64,000 nucleotides of DNA from Myrica gale (Eukaryota; Streptophyta; Magnoliopsida; Fagales; Myricaceae): contig OZ005611.1 in assembly GCA_963930655.1 (NCBI GenBank), positions 26,213,001-26,277,000 on the forward strand, in the 5' to 3' direction. This document shows positions 9,711 through 22,403 of the stretch, piece after piece. The notes beneath the pieces are model-generated. The model was given only the letters and a program-made list of their open reading frames with translations, was not told where the DNA came from and ran no database searches. The position numbers and the translations under genes were made by a program. Each line of letters starts with the position of its first letter. Within the stretch, counting starts at the first letter, position 1.

Positions 9711-12130
9711 ATTGGTGTTCTTCTCTTGTTCGTCTTGTGTTCGTCTACCGAATATAATATTGCTATTTTACGGTTCTTCCGGTGGACCCCGTTAAAATGC
9801 AAACAGACCGGTTCTGGTTTTAAACTCTCTCAGACCGGTTTGTTTTTCAGGTGTCTCTCAGACCGGTTTTGATAAATATAAACTACACTTGAAGTGATTT
9901 TTTACTATAGCGTGAAAGAATAAAATGATAAAACTGGACAAGAGATATTTGAATCTCACCAATTTCCATAACAACGACTGAACTGGTTGAAATCAACATC
10001 AATGTTTTTCCATATATCAGCCTTCCAAAAACTACAATATTCACACTCTAGGGAAAAACCCCATAATCATAATGATTCCACTCCAAACATATAAATTTCA
10101 AATACCAACAAAATTACAAAACTAACATAATTATAATAAAAGTAGAAAGACAATATACTTAGGACTATGTCATAAGATGTATACTTGACAATATGGAATT
10201 AATGACATGCAACAAAAGATGAATACTTGACATCTCAGTAGTACTAATTGTTGGCAAGGTACAGTGATTGTTGAGTATGGCATGAACTTGAAATAAGATA
10301 GGCCTAGCATGCATTGCAATTCCCGGATTAGTTGGACTCATGGAGTTCACCACGACCGTCATCCAAGCAAGTTTTTGTGGCGGGTTGTTTTTGATATCAC
10401 AAGCCAACTGCCACAAGAGGTTCAGCAAGACGCCTTGACTCAAAAGGGGAGAAACTGAAGCCAATATCCACCGTAGATCAACCTTGAAAAAATAGAATTA
10501 TAGTTAGGAATACAGCTTAAGCTAAATGAATGCATAACGCCTCAAGTAATATTGGTGCACAATATTAGACGAGAGAATTTTACCGTTGGGCACAATGAAT
10601 AACTGCAAAAGCAAACAAACCTGGTTATTCGCATTAGTTTTCAAATAGAAACATGTCCAAGAACTTTTGGCATACATGATACATACAAAAAAGGGCCTTA
10701 GAATATCCTCCAACTTAATTAATTAGTAGCAGAGCTATAAGGCAAATCATTAATTAAAAGCTTTATGCACAAATTAAACCAATTATCTATTCTCCAAAAA
10801 GGAATAACATGGAATCAACAGTCGTAGTAAAAATTATTTTGTTCCACAAATAAAGAGAAATAAGTATATGTAGAAAAAAGTTAAAAACTAGAAACAGTTG
10901 ATTCCATCATACAATAGAGGAAGAGAAGGTCCATCTCCGAAAATACAATAACTTGTGAAATTAAAATCCAAACAAAATAATAACTTCCTCTCTCCAAAAT
11001 TGGCAAGGCCATCAGCTATCCTAAATGATTCACAAAACAGATGAATCACATCAACTCCAAATAAATTGAGATGGCAATTCATTAATACTACAACCTCAAC
11101 AGATGTTCAATTCAACCAAGAAATTAGTTATAACTTCAAAATCTTCCTATTTTATCCACTTGTTTTTATCTAATTATGATCTTAGACCTAATGAATATTT
11201 GTTTAACTTTCATAAAACAAAAAAAATGTTGCATGGCGATGGTCCTCATTCCAAGAACATAACCTTAATCAAGAAAAAACCATGCAGTTTGTGTCATGGA
11301 CAACCCAAGTACTAAGTATAAACCTAAAAAATTCAAACCAATAAAAATAGACAGCTTTACGGATTGAACAATAACGAAATCCAAGATCTAAAATAGCAAA
11401 TCAATGAGAAGAAAATGAAAAACAAAATTAATTAGAAAAGTCATTCTAACCCGGGAAAAATTCTGAAGCATGAATATTTGAAAATTTGATCAATCATACA
11501 AAGACAATACCCTCCAAACAAGGGTCACAAGCCAAATTATCCAAGAGTTGTATTAGAAAATACAGCCCTTTAAAATAATAATAATAATAATAATAAGGGA
11601 AAAATAGTAACAGAAAGGAATAAAAAGCCAACAAGCCACTTCTGGGTTCCAACGAACCAACATGATTACATGAACACAATCCTGCACAATCACAATTTCA
11701 TAAATTATTGATTGTGAGCATGACTAGCTACTTACCTGCAGTACAACTCAGCAAAACCCAGCAAATTTGGGGGCAAAACGAGCAAAACCCAGCAAATTTA
11801 GGTTTAAGAATGTTTTATTTGGGGGCAAATCGACAGGGAGAGAGAAATAATTTTCTCAAAACTCGAACTCAATTTGGGAAGTTCGATTTGGGGGCAACTC
11901 GGCGAAGATGGAGAAATTTTTTATTTGGGGGCAAATGGACGGGGAGAGAGAACGTGGGTTTTGAGACAGTCACGAAAAACAAACCGGTCTGAGAGAGTTT
12001 AAAAAAAAACACGGTCTGCTTCAGTTTGGACCGGTCTGTTTGCATTTTAACGGGGCTCACCAGCAGAACTGCAAATAGCAATATTATATTCGGTAAGCGA
12101 ACGCGAGGCGAACAAGAGAAGAACACCAAT
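9711..12130. mobile_element. Non-autonomous TIR element (Pack-MULE-like), 2.4 kb
   Basis: Long inverted ends of about 160 bp are visible. The left end starts attggtgttcttctcttgtt; the right end, read on the other strand, starts the same. Both continue through accgaatataatattgctat, cccgttaaaatgcaaacaga and aaactctctcagaccggttt. No clear target duplication hugs these ends. The interior carries a captured cellular gene fragment (10165-10482), an AAT microsatellite (about 11573-11596) and a GC-rich degenerate repeat near 11740-11960 (gggggcaaa motifs). Host-gene capture in a TIR element without transposase is the Pack-MULE pattern. Confidence 0.7.
10165..10482 (-). pseudogene. VCS: Captured fragment of VARICOSE / EDC4 (mRNA-decapping scaffold)
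   Basis: On the minus strand an AG acceptor is followed by about 100 codons like the C-terminal domain of plant VARICOSE: PLLSQGVLLNLLWQLACDI, QKLAWMTVVVNSMSPTNP, ARPILFQVHAILNNH and IHLLLHVINSIL. VARICOSE scaffolds DCP1/DCP2 in P-bodies. Only this last stretch is present; the WD40 and coiled-coil parts are absent. It lies wholly between the inverted ends of the surrounding element. It is open across its length, so capture is fairly recent or the piece is small. I recognise the family from its conserved wording; no alignment was run. Confidence 0.75.
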
Positions 12131-12138
12131 CGTTTCTC

Positions 12139-13266
12139 GGGAGCGGATTGCCTCTGAAGGCAATTTCATGCGAAGGACCGAATGGACGGCTGAGAGTACA
12201 TTTTTGTAGATCCAACGGCTCCAGGTCATTTAATGAATTTTTTTTAACTTATGACTCAGCTCTACGACATGGCGGCTAAAGCCCTCCAGTTTTCTTTTAC
12301 GCGACTTTGAGCCACTCTCTTCAACTCTTCCCGCTTTAATTTACTTCCCCTCCAAGTTTTTCACCTTCTAATAGTACACCAACTCTTTGCCGCTCTATTG
12401 TTGGGTTCCGGCTCCCGATTGTCTGTTTATGCTTCCCTTTATTTGTGTTTGATTGCAATAAGTTTCCCTGTCGTTATTTTTTGGTTCGTGTGTTACTGAA
12501 TGTGTTGGTTGCTGAAGCAGGGAAAAAGTTTGAACCGAAACCTAGTGGGGATTGGTTGCTTCTTCGTTCTTATTAAGTTTATCTCTGCAAATTTCATGAT
12601 TCAAACAAGGGTGTTTTTTTTGCATTCTGCCAATGGTGGATTACTGCAACTTTTGTGGCTGTGGAAAAGCTTATTGGAAGAGAGATAAAGCTAGAGAGAG
12701 AATTACGCAGACCAATATGCTTCACTAGCCAGGGATGCAAATGATTGATCTAATTGCGCAGATTATTTGCACATTTATCTGCTAGGACTGTACAATAGGT
12801 TCCGCGTAACAGAACAAGAAAAAGCATGTTAAGTTGCACCATTTTCAGTTTCCCTCTAATTATTGAAAGAATATCACCATAATGAATGACTCTCTGCACT
12901 GGCTTTTGTGTTGTCATTTCTCAATTTCTCTATCTTCATTTGTCCCTTCCCTGTCAGAAGCTCGAAGATAAAAGCATTTAGTTGCAAGTGCGTGGAAGCG
13001 GCAGAGATGGTGAAGGAGAGGGAGAAAAAAAATTGGGGAGAGAGAGTCTCAAGCGTGGAAGAAAAGAGAAGGGGCTCAAGCCTCACGTGAAAGCAAGGAG
13101 CCGAAGAGACGAAAGAGAGTGAATGAGTCGTCAAGCTGAACTGGAAAGCCACAAAATTTTATTAAATTAGGTGGACCGTTTTAAACCGTTAGATCTGAAA
13201 AATACAATCCTGGTCGTCCATTCAATCCATTCGAATAAAATTGCCTTCGGAGGGAATCTGTTCCCC
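12139..13266. mobile_element. Non-autonomous TIR element, 1.1 kb, right part of the composite
   Basis: The left end (gggagcggattgcctctgaa) and the right end read in reverse (ggggaacagattccctccga) are about 110-bp inverted repeats. They share gaaggcaattt, gaatggacg, tttttgtagatc/ttttcagatc and aacgg. The right end coincides with the composite border and its 9-bp duplication. The interior (12300-13100) has no recognisable protein; a purine-rich segment at 13005-13080 may be captured genic DNA. Confidence 0.55.
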
Positions 13267-13440
13267 ATTCTTATGTGCCTCCAATGGACATCCTGCCTAA
13301 CTCGAATAAGCCAACCAGATTCGGGATCGGAATTTTTGAGCCGAACCTGACCCGGAAAGAGGTGGAACCCCAAGCTTGATCCGTAGACCTGACTCAGAAC
13401 GGGTTCGGCTCACTGGCTTAAAAGAAGTGGCCCATAATGT

Positions 13441-13680
13441 TTTAGGTTTTAAGACCTAAAAACGTTCTAGGCAGTACTGTTTTGGCCCTGTACACCTTGG
13501 GTCATATTTTTTCAAGGTCAAGACGTCCTGGGCTATTTTTTTTAAGTCCAAGACGCCCTGGGATATTTGATTTCAAGCCTAGGACGCATTGGACATGTTA
13601 TTTTTAGCCCATGACATCCTGGGCATGTAAAATCTTGGGTTATTTTTACATGCCTAAGCGTTGGGTATGTTATTTTACCT
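13441..13680. repeat. Degenerate ~41-bp tandem repeat
   Basis: The motif caagacgtcctgggctatttt recurs five or six times in decayed form (aagacgccctgggatattt, aggacgcattggacatg, atgacatcctgggcatg), spaced roughly 40 bp. It sits just left of the decayed hAT transposase, in DNA absent from the paralogous SRC2 upstream region. Confidence 0.6.
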
Positions 13681-14154
13681 GTCAATTTCCAATATATAAT
13701 GTCTTATAAAAATAGAAATTATAACTTCTAAGCAATAGATTAAAAAAGCAAAGCAAGAAGCATAATTCCTTTAGCTTAGTCTATTACAATGAAAATACAA
13801 TAATTTCAACTATTACAATAATTTGTTGAGATCAAATTACAATGAAAGTATATAACATATTCTTGAACGATTGAAGCAAATCAATCATCTTCTACTCTGC
13901 ACAACAGTTTACAAATCAAAACACAATTCAGTAGAAAATAAAAACCATATAACAATAACAATAGCAACATAAAAATAATCAAAGCTAAACAAGTTACATT
14001 GTTCTTTCTGTTTTTTGTTGCAACCATACTCCACATTCATAATCATTCTTCAAGAAGAATCGCCAATGGATCATCCTCTAATTCTAAAACAATAACAACC
14101 AAACAATTGAATTTAACTTCATTTATTTAATTATTGAAACAAAAAATATTGAAT

Positions 14155-15336
14155 TTAATAATTACAATGAATGAGAAAGTTACCTACATCAAGCTTGTAA
14201 CTCTCAATATCATCAAACTCTTCCACTTGATGAAAGATAGGTTTAGACTTCAACCAATTTCGGGAATATATTAAAGCATTCACTGTTGATGGAGCTAATG
14301 ATCTTCGATAAGAATCCAGCACCCGACTACCAGTACTAAATGCAAACTCAGAAGCAATTGTAGTGATGAGGATGACCAATACGTCTCGTGCTACTCAGGC
14401 CAAAATAGGATATTTGCTAGAATTGACATTCCACCAAGTCAAGAGATCAAACTCAACACTTGGAGTATCCACATCCTCCAAATAGTACCGTTCTAATTTG
14501 TAGCCTAGGTCAAAGACTGCAACTATAAACAACAATATATTGATCTTCTCTATGTCTCCCCAATATTTCTCATACTTAATCATCATCCTTCTAGCCATAG
14601 TACTCAACACAAGATCATCACTATTAGCGTATTTTGTCAAATGACCAAGTATGTTAGATAGCTCCTCAAATTACAAACTTGATATGGCATACTTGGTACT
14701 AGATATCCTTACATTCACTTCATAAAACAGTTTTTAAAACTTGATGAAAGCTCTAATTGTGTCCTAATCATCATCAGTGGGAGGTCTCAAACCCTTCTTA
14801 CCCAACCCATCCTCCACTACAGAGAGATACAGAGGCCCGTTATCTTCTTGCAGAAGCTCAAAAGCTCGCTGAAATTTCTTTGCAATTTCAAGCATGAGGT
14901 ATGTCGAGTTTCATCTAGTTGCAACATCAAGATTCAATAAACCTTTGCATGAAACTTTTTTCTTCTTTGCACAAAGCCTAAATCTCTGAAGCCTTGCAGG
15001 AGAGGACCTCACATACGATACAATATTGCGAACTTTAACAATTGAATCATCTACATCCTTCAATCCCTTATTCACAATAAGATTCAAGATATTAACACAA
15101 CAACTCACGTGAATTTATACGTGTCCACTAATGGTTCCCTCACTAGACAGTGTTCTTTTCTTCAACGAAGAAATAACAATATCATTAGATGAGACATTGC
15201 CAACTGTGATGGGAAGATACATATCGATTCCCCACTCCAACATACATTCTTCTAATTTCATCCGAATTATCTCTCTTACCTCTTCTCTTTCCCTCCAACA
15301 CCTCAAAAAAGAATGGATCAAAAGGAAAACTTCCAC
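14155..15336 (-). pseudogene. Decayed hAT transposase fragment
   Basis: Scattered frames on the minus strand spell, in order, the catalytic-core and C-terminal parts of a plant BED-type hAT transposase: EECMLEWGIDMYLPITVGN, SSNDIVISSLKK, VSYVRSSPARLQRF, LNLDVATR, IKYEKYWGDIEKIN, and the dimerisation motif [20 protein letters not shown]. Several stops and frame changes interrupt it, and the BED finger and N-terminus are missing. It is related to, but clearly older than, the transposase at 22404-24598. No matching terminal repeats were found. Confidence 0.85.
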
Positions 15337-15340
15337 ATGG

Positions 15341-17476
15341 AGGAATTTTCTAAGCGTTTACCCTACTGCTTGCCCTTTCCCACAAGCCACAGCCTCTACT
15401 CTGATTTCGAAGGATTTGCTGCCGAAGTTTCCCTAGAAGAACGGCCTCATAGGAGCAAACCACATCCACATCGATTGGATTGACCTCACTGGTTCCTCAA
15501 ACGAAGACTCCTACTAAATGATTCTGCTGCTTTATGTTTTCTTTTATTTGTTTGGTGTGTTTGTATACATTTTTGAACAATAGGGTTTGAGATTTATTTG
15601 TAAGCTTACTTATTCTAGCCTAGGAGTTGTATCCCTTAATCCCTAACCCCAATAGCTTGGTTTGTTTGTTTTCCTTTTTCTTATGTTGTTCCTAAGTATC
15701 GTGGTGTTATCTAAATTATGTCTGGCTTATGTGTCAATATTTCTCTACCTTCTTCTAACTTGACTTTCATTTTCTCTTGCTTATTTCTGAATATTTATTT
15801 AATAAGTCTTTAACTGGTTTTTCTATATTATATAGTAGTCTTTAAACATCCTAAGTATATTACCACAGTCTTGAGACCCATGGGTAAGAACATGTAGTAA
15901 TCTCGCCATATATGCACCTCTGTTACAACAAAGAGAGCTTAGAGACTAATATAGCACAAGGAATGTGACACACACCACAATAATTACACAAGCACAAAGG
16001 TTCATTGAGATCTGAAGTGATCCCACATTTTGTATCTATTACTTTGGGACATAGGTAGTGGTGGTCATCCACCATTACGCCTAACCTCAGTAGATTGACT
16101 CCCAAAACCTCCAGTATTACTGGGTCTACATTTGCCTCAACTCCCTTAACCTGAATGAGAGGGCTGGGAGGCAATATCAAGGGAGAAGTTGGATTAATCT
16201 GGCGCCCGATGTAGGCGTATCAATGATGATATCTTCATATCCAAGTCAATGTCATTCATCTGATATTGAGAAAATAAAACTCATTTAAGATATAATAACT
16301 AACAAGTAACATAAAGTAAGAAAATAATCCATTCAGAACCAACATTCCACAGAACCAACATAATTCATTCGAGAGACCTGACCTCCAATCTCCAATAGAA
16401 AACATAATGGAAGGAAGAAACTAATAACACGAATTTAGCATGTCATACGTGATTACTTTCAATCAGAGCAATCAAGCAACGTAGCAGCAGTTAGGGCTAA
16501 CCGAATTTCCTAAAAAATGCAACAGATGTTATCACTTACCAAAATAAAAATTATAAAATAGCTATATAATTATAGAATAACCATAAATTACTTTCTAACA
16601 TAAAGTAAAACAGATTATCAATTAACATATATTAATTTCAAACAGATTACTTTTCTAACATATAGTAATTATAAAACTAACTTAACTCTATTGATGCCAC
16701 TGACAAAATAAGATTGGGAACCAAAAAGGCAAAAACCAAATTACACACACGCCTACTGCACATATGATAGGCACATAAATATATTAATTATGTACCATTA
16801 GGTACACCTAACATATATATGTAATCTAGGTATATATAGGTATACACTCAGTGGAACATAATAATCACGACTGAAAGTGAATGGTTTAATATATAATTGA
16901 ATCCCCATTACTTCGGTGAAGCAATATTTGAACTATTAAACGTACACAACAGAACAAAAGGATGTTGTAAAATTATTTATTTGAGAGACGAAGTCAGTAT
17001 ATGAGATAAATTAAGCAAAGAGAATAATAAAAAATTAAAAACCATACCTGATTGAATTCGAAAATGAGAGCTTGGACAGAGAGGTGAGAGGGCAGATGTG
17101 AAATCGAGAGAGGGATGTTCAGAAAAGCTAGTGAAACAACATTAATAACATAGGTAAAACTCGTCAAGCAAGATTAGCGACATATGTGAAATCTAGTGAA
17201 GCAATCAAGCAACGTCAACAACGAACGGGAAAGAGAAAGGGTAATGTATCGTGGGTCAAAATAACGTTGAAGACAGTGTAGGAGGCTGGAGCTGCATCAA
17301 AGTGAAAGGCGCTCTATTGGCTGGTGGCTAAGGCAACAGTGGCTGGTGTGGAGAGGGGAGTGAGAGCTAGGGCAGAGAGAGAATGAGACCATGAGAGATT
17401 TAGGGCTCGACTAGAGGGGTGCACTCGGAGGTTTCATAACCCTTAGCTAAGGGTATAAGGCATTCGTAATTTTTTT
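15341..17476. other. AT-rich DNA without a recognisable gene
   Basis: No conserved protein or repeat family is recognised. An open minus-strand frame at 15923-16180 encodes a Cys/Val-rich peptide of no known family. The stretch 16500-17050 is very AT-rich, and 17060-17430 is purine-rich (gagagag tracts). Confidence 0.4.
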
Positions 17477-19363
17477 AGGTTAAAATGCACAACATATCTG
17501 TAGTATTACTTTGTTGCAAATATGCCCTTATGGTAAAAAAAATTTAATTTATACCCTTGGGATACATGTTCAATGAAATATATACATTTTCGTTCCATTT
17601 CCTTTTAATAATTTAACGGCATGTGATGACGTAACTGACAGGTAGACACATGGACTAATATTTTTGGATACATGTCTTTTTACCACCTATATTACCACGT
17701 CATATTAAAGAAAAATAAAACAAAAATGGTTTGAAACATGTCAAATTAAGGAAATAAAAATAAAAATGTAAAAAGTCAAATGGTTTGAAACACGTCAGAT
17801 TAATTAAATAAAAAACATAAAAACGTAAAAGTAAAACTTAGAAACGGTAAGCTGAAAGTCTCCCATTCTCCCTCTTCGAAATTTTTCCCTACATTCACCT
17901 GTAGCGTCCATACTTGTTGATTTGAAGGGTCCTCCATTCTATTCTGTCTGGACTCGAAGTGAAGGTTTTTTTACTCTTAATGTTGTTTTATTGTCCCCCT
18001 TTAATTGTGTTTTGTATCTTCGCTGCGTTCTCCTCCTGATGATTTGATTTGACAGATTGGGCAACTCGAGAGTGCTAAATTTGTCCATGAACGCAGCGAA
18101 GAGAAGCGAGTATCGATGGAGTCGAACCAGAACGTGTTTCAAGTAGACTTGATAAAGGTGTCAAGAGAGCACATACCACTTAATGACGAGATTCTAAATG
18201 TTTTGGACTGTTTTTTGGTTTGGTTGGGTTTGTGTGGTTCGATGAAGTTTTTTTGGAGTGGTTGGGTTTTGGTGATGATATTGTACTGGTTGTGGGTTAT
18301 GGTGGTTACGTGCATATTTTTCTAATAAGCATTTATCGCTCATAAGAAACAGATATGTAATTATGTAGGTTGAACAATGCATGTGCCCATGTGTTCATCA
18401 TAACTTTGATGAATAGAAGAAACTTTGATGAATTGAAGATAATATTTGGTTATATGTTATTTTTTGCTTTCCACAAATATAGGATTCTGATTACATATTG
18501 CTTGATAGGTTACGTGCTATTTGGTTATGTGTTGTTTTTTGCGTTTGATTTTTGATTTTTAATATAATTGATGGGTTGTGTATTTAGATAGAATTGAATT
18601 TCTTGTGTTTCGGACAGAACAAAATACTTCCCTGGGGTTCATTTTATAAACTGTTTTGACAAATGGTGAGTATAATTGTCAGATTGCATTTTAAATTTTG
18701 GTTTGATAGAACATAATACTTGTTAGATTCCATAGTAGAATCAAGTATGGATTACAAATTGTTTTGCAATACTTGTCAGATTGCATTTTACAAAACTACA
18801 AGAAGTCCTATTACACAAAAGTGCACAATAGAGTGCCCAACCATTCTCTTAAAACCTACTACCAAACAACTACATGATGTCCCATTACACAAACCCCTCA
18901 ACTGATATGCATGAGTTAGAGAGGTATAAACCCATTCCAATTATTAGCACCCAAGACCTAAGTAAATAGTATGTCATGTGCTTCTCTTTCTCCTCGAGTT
19001 TTTGTTGGTTAGCTTCAAATTCTTCATCTTCTTTATCTTTGGAGGTAAAAACTCCCGACCGCGTGGACAAGTTGGCAGATCGACCCACCGGAAGAAATTA
19101 CAAACTGACTGATGATAACGAAGAACTTGTAAGCTCACCTATATTTCCAAAGAATACAAAAAATTTCATAACATAATCAATTCCAAAGAATGCAGAAAAT
19201 CATGTAACATACAAAATCTGTTGGGCTACTGCCAGGAAAATAAAGAATAAAGAAAACTGAATAGATGATGTCTTGTCTGCTTGGGTAATCAATACAAAAT
19301 CCTTGGAACAAGTAATTAGTGGAAAACTGACACATGCTTGTTATTGTTAGGGCTGCACAACCG

Positions 19364-19530
19364 GAATGCGGTCCGGTTTTTCGGACCGCATTCCGGTCCG
19401 GACCGCATTGCGGTCCGTAAATATTATAGGACCGGACCGGAACACTTGTAAGTGGTCCGGTCCGGTCCGGTCCGGTCCTATGCAAATGCGGTTCGGTCTG
19501 GACCACTTAAGTGGTCCAGACCGGTTTCAT
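19364..19530. repeat. Left subterminal GGTCCGG arrays of the hAT element
   Basis: The left end holds dense copies of ggtccgg/ccggacc in both orientations, including gtccggtccggtccggtcc near 19461. Subterminal repeats of this kind are transposase-binding sites in characterised hAT elements; the binding role here is inferred. Confidence 0.75.
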
Positions 19531-19579
19531 TTTTTTTCATTTTTTCATTAACACACGTTTTTTAAGATAAAAAAAATAT

Positions 19580-21590
19580 TAATTCATTTAACACCTACTA
19601 GGCTACTATAGTTTGCTCATTAATTTAAAGATATTAATTCATTTAAACACTTAAATATGTGAATTTATTTAAAAATCTAAAAATGTTAATTTATTTAACA
19701 TCTACCAATCTACCATGTAACAATAGTTTGCTCATTAATTTAAAGATGTGAATTCATTTAAAGAATTAAATATGTGAATTCATTTAAAAACTTAAATATG
19801 TGAATTTATTTTAACACATAACATGGTTGGCTTATTAATTTAAACAATGTATTTAAAAACTTAAAAATGCGAATTTATTTAAAAACTTAAAAATGTGAAT
19901 TCATTTAACACCTATCAATCTACCATGTAACCATAGTTTGCTCATTAATTTAAAGATGTGAATTCATTTAAAGACTTAAATATGTGAATTGATTTTAACA
20001 CATAACATGGTTGCCTTATTAATTTAAATATATAAATTCATTTAAAGACTTAAAGAGGTGAATTTATTTAAAAATTTAAAAATGTAAATTTATTTAACAT
20101 CTACCAATCTACCATGTAACAATAGTTTGCTCATTAATTTAAAGATATGAATTCATTTAAAGACTTAAATATGTGAATTGATTTTAACACATAACATGGT
20201 TGGCTTATTAATTTAAAGATATTAATTCATTTAAAGACTTAAAGATGTGAATTTATTTAAAAATTTAAAAATGTAAATTTATTTAACATCTACCATGTAA
20301 TCATAGTTTGCTCATTAATTTAAAGATATGAATTCATTTAAAGACTTAAATATGTGAATTGATTTTAACACATAACATGGTTGGCTTATTAATTTAAAGA
20401 TATTAATTCATTTAAAGACTTAAAGATGTGAATTTATTTAAAAATTTAAAAATTTAAAAATGTAAATTTATTTAACATCTACCAATCTACCATGTAACCA
20501 TAGTTTGCTCATTAATTTAAAGATGTGAATTCATTTAAAGACTTAAATATGTGAATTGATTTTAACACACAACATGGTTGCCTTATTAATTTAAAGATAT
20601 TAATTCATTTAAAGACTTAAAGATGTTAATTTATTTAAAAATTTAAAAATGTAAATTTATTTAACATCTACCAATCTACCATGTAACCATAGTTTGCTCA
20701 TTAATTTAAAGATGTGAATTCATTTAAAGACTTAAATATGTGAATTGATTTTAACACATAACATGGTTGCCTTATTAATTTAAAGATATTAATTCATTTA
20801 AAGACTTAAAGATGTTAATTTATTTAAAAATTTAAAAATGTAAATTTATTTAACATCTACCAATCTACCATGTAACCATAGTTTGCTCATTAATTTAAAG
20901 ATGTGAATTCATTTAAAGACTTAAATATGTGAATTGATTTTAACACATAACATGGTTGGCTTATTAATTTAAAGATATTAATTCATTTAAAGACTTAAAG
21001 ATGTTAATTTATTTAAAAATTTAAAAATGTAAATTTATTTAACATCTACCATGTAACCATAGTTTGCTCATTAATTTAAAGATGTGAATTCATTTAAAGA
21101 CTTAAATATGTGAATTGATTTTAACACATAACATGGTTGCCTTATTAATTTAAAGATATTAATTCATTTAAAGACTTAAAGATGTTAATTTATTTAAAAA
21201 TTTAAAAATGTAAATTTATTTAACATCTACCAATCTACCATGTAACCATAGTTTGCTCATTAATTTAAAGATATGAATTCATTTAAAGACTTAAATATGT
21301 GAATTGATTTTAACACATAACATGGTTGGCTTATTAATTTAAAGATATTAATTCATTTAAAGACTTAAAGATGTTAATTTATTTAAAAATTTAAAAATGT
21401 AAATTTATTTAACATCTACCAATCTACCATGTAACCATAGTTTGCTCATTAATTTAAAGATGTGAATTCATTTAAAGACTGAAATATGTGAATTCATTTA
21501 AAAACTTAAATATGTGAATTTATTTTAAAACATAACATGGTTGGCTTATTAATTTAAAGAATGTATTTAAAAACTTAAAAATGCGAATCT
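19580..21590. repeat. ~189-bp satellite-like tandem array inside the hAT element
   Basis: The marker acatggtt recurs at about 19821, 20005, 20194, 20375, 20572, 20761, 20950, 21131, 21320 and 21535, giving a unit of 181-197 bp, mostly 189. Units comprise ttgctcattaatttaaagat, ggttggcttattaatttaaa and aacatctaccaatctaccat blocks. The 181-bp units lack the 8-mer caatctac. Central copies are nearly identical while edge copies diverge, the usual signature of unequal crossing-over. The array is AT-rich and lacks coding potential. Confidence 0.92.
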
Positions 21591-22403
21591 TTATCAATAC
21601 TCATATAATTACACTTAATTACAAGGTCATAGAAGTCCTCAGTTTTTTAAGTAAAGTCTTGAGAATTTTTATCAATACTCATATAATATTACACTTAATT
21701 TCAAAGTTTCTAACAATAACATTACTATATAATATATATTGCTTAAAAATTTAATCACATAATAATCTGTTACTTGGGGGAATCGGATCAAATTTAATCA
21801 CATAATATCTTCTATTTAATAATCTTTTATTAAATAGAAGATATTTCCATTACAAAGTTAGGACCCGACAAAAGTTAAGGAGGATTTTACAAAGTTAGTT
21901 TCCATGTCTATTGTCTATTTCCAAATGAGAAAAAGAAAACTAGACTTTATTTCAACCTTAACTTTGAAACCATGATTTTTTCTTATCCCAGAATAAAAAT
22001 ACCATCTATTAAGGAAAACTAGAGTTACTGTGCATATCACAAAACCGAATATACTTGGGAATATAAGACTGAAAATAAACCAACACAACTAGAAGACGTT
22101 GCCCACACAGCAAGCCTATGAGTATGAACCATAACATTACAAATATATTCGCAACTAATAGATATTATTTTTAACTTAGTAAACATACTAAGTTAAAAAG
22201 TACAAATGTCTCGAACACTCCCAAAAAAATACATGAAGAAACTAAATTCACTTGCTTGTAGTTGATGTCCCAAGTTCGCTTGCTACTGTGCTATTGCTTG
22301 CTATTTCTGCAAGTTCAAATGTCAATAAATGTTATAAATAAATAAATAAATATATTTAACGTATAGAGAAAATAAAAAAGGGAATTAAAATTACAAACAT
22401 ATT

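Larger units (their letters stand above)
9677..13266. mobile_element. Composite Mutator-like insertion, 3.6 kb, 9-bp target duplication
   Basis: The block is bounded by attcttatg at 9668-9676 and at 13267-13275. The paralogous sequence upstream of copy 1 reads attcttacgtgcctcc uninterrupted (7341-7356), an empty-site relic. Nine-base duplications are the mark of Mutator-superfamily transposition. Inside are two TIR units side by side, 9711-12130 and about 12139-13266. The left edge is odd: a 20-bp unit, atggggagtgagtaactatt, is present twice (about 9674-9713). The most likely history is one unit nested at the end of the other. No transposase is visible, so both are non-autonomous. Confidence 0.7.

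Noticed and set aside
19580..21590. CRISPR-like array
   Set aside because: The repeats are contiguous 181-197 bp units without unique spacers, in a plant transposon.
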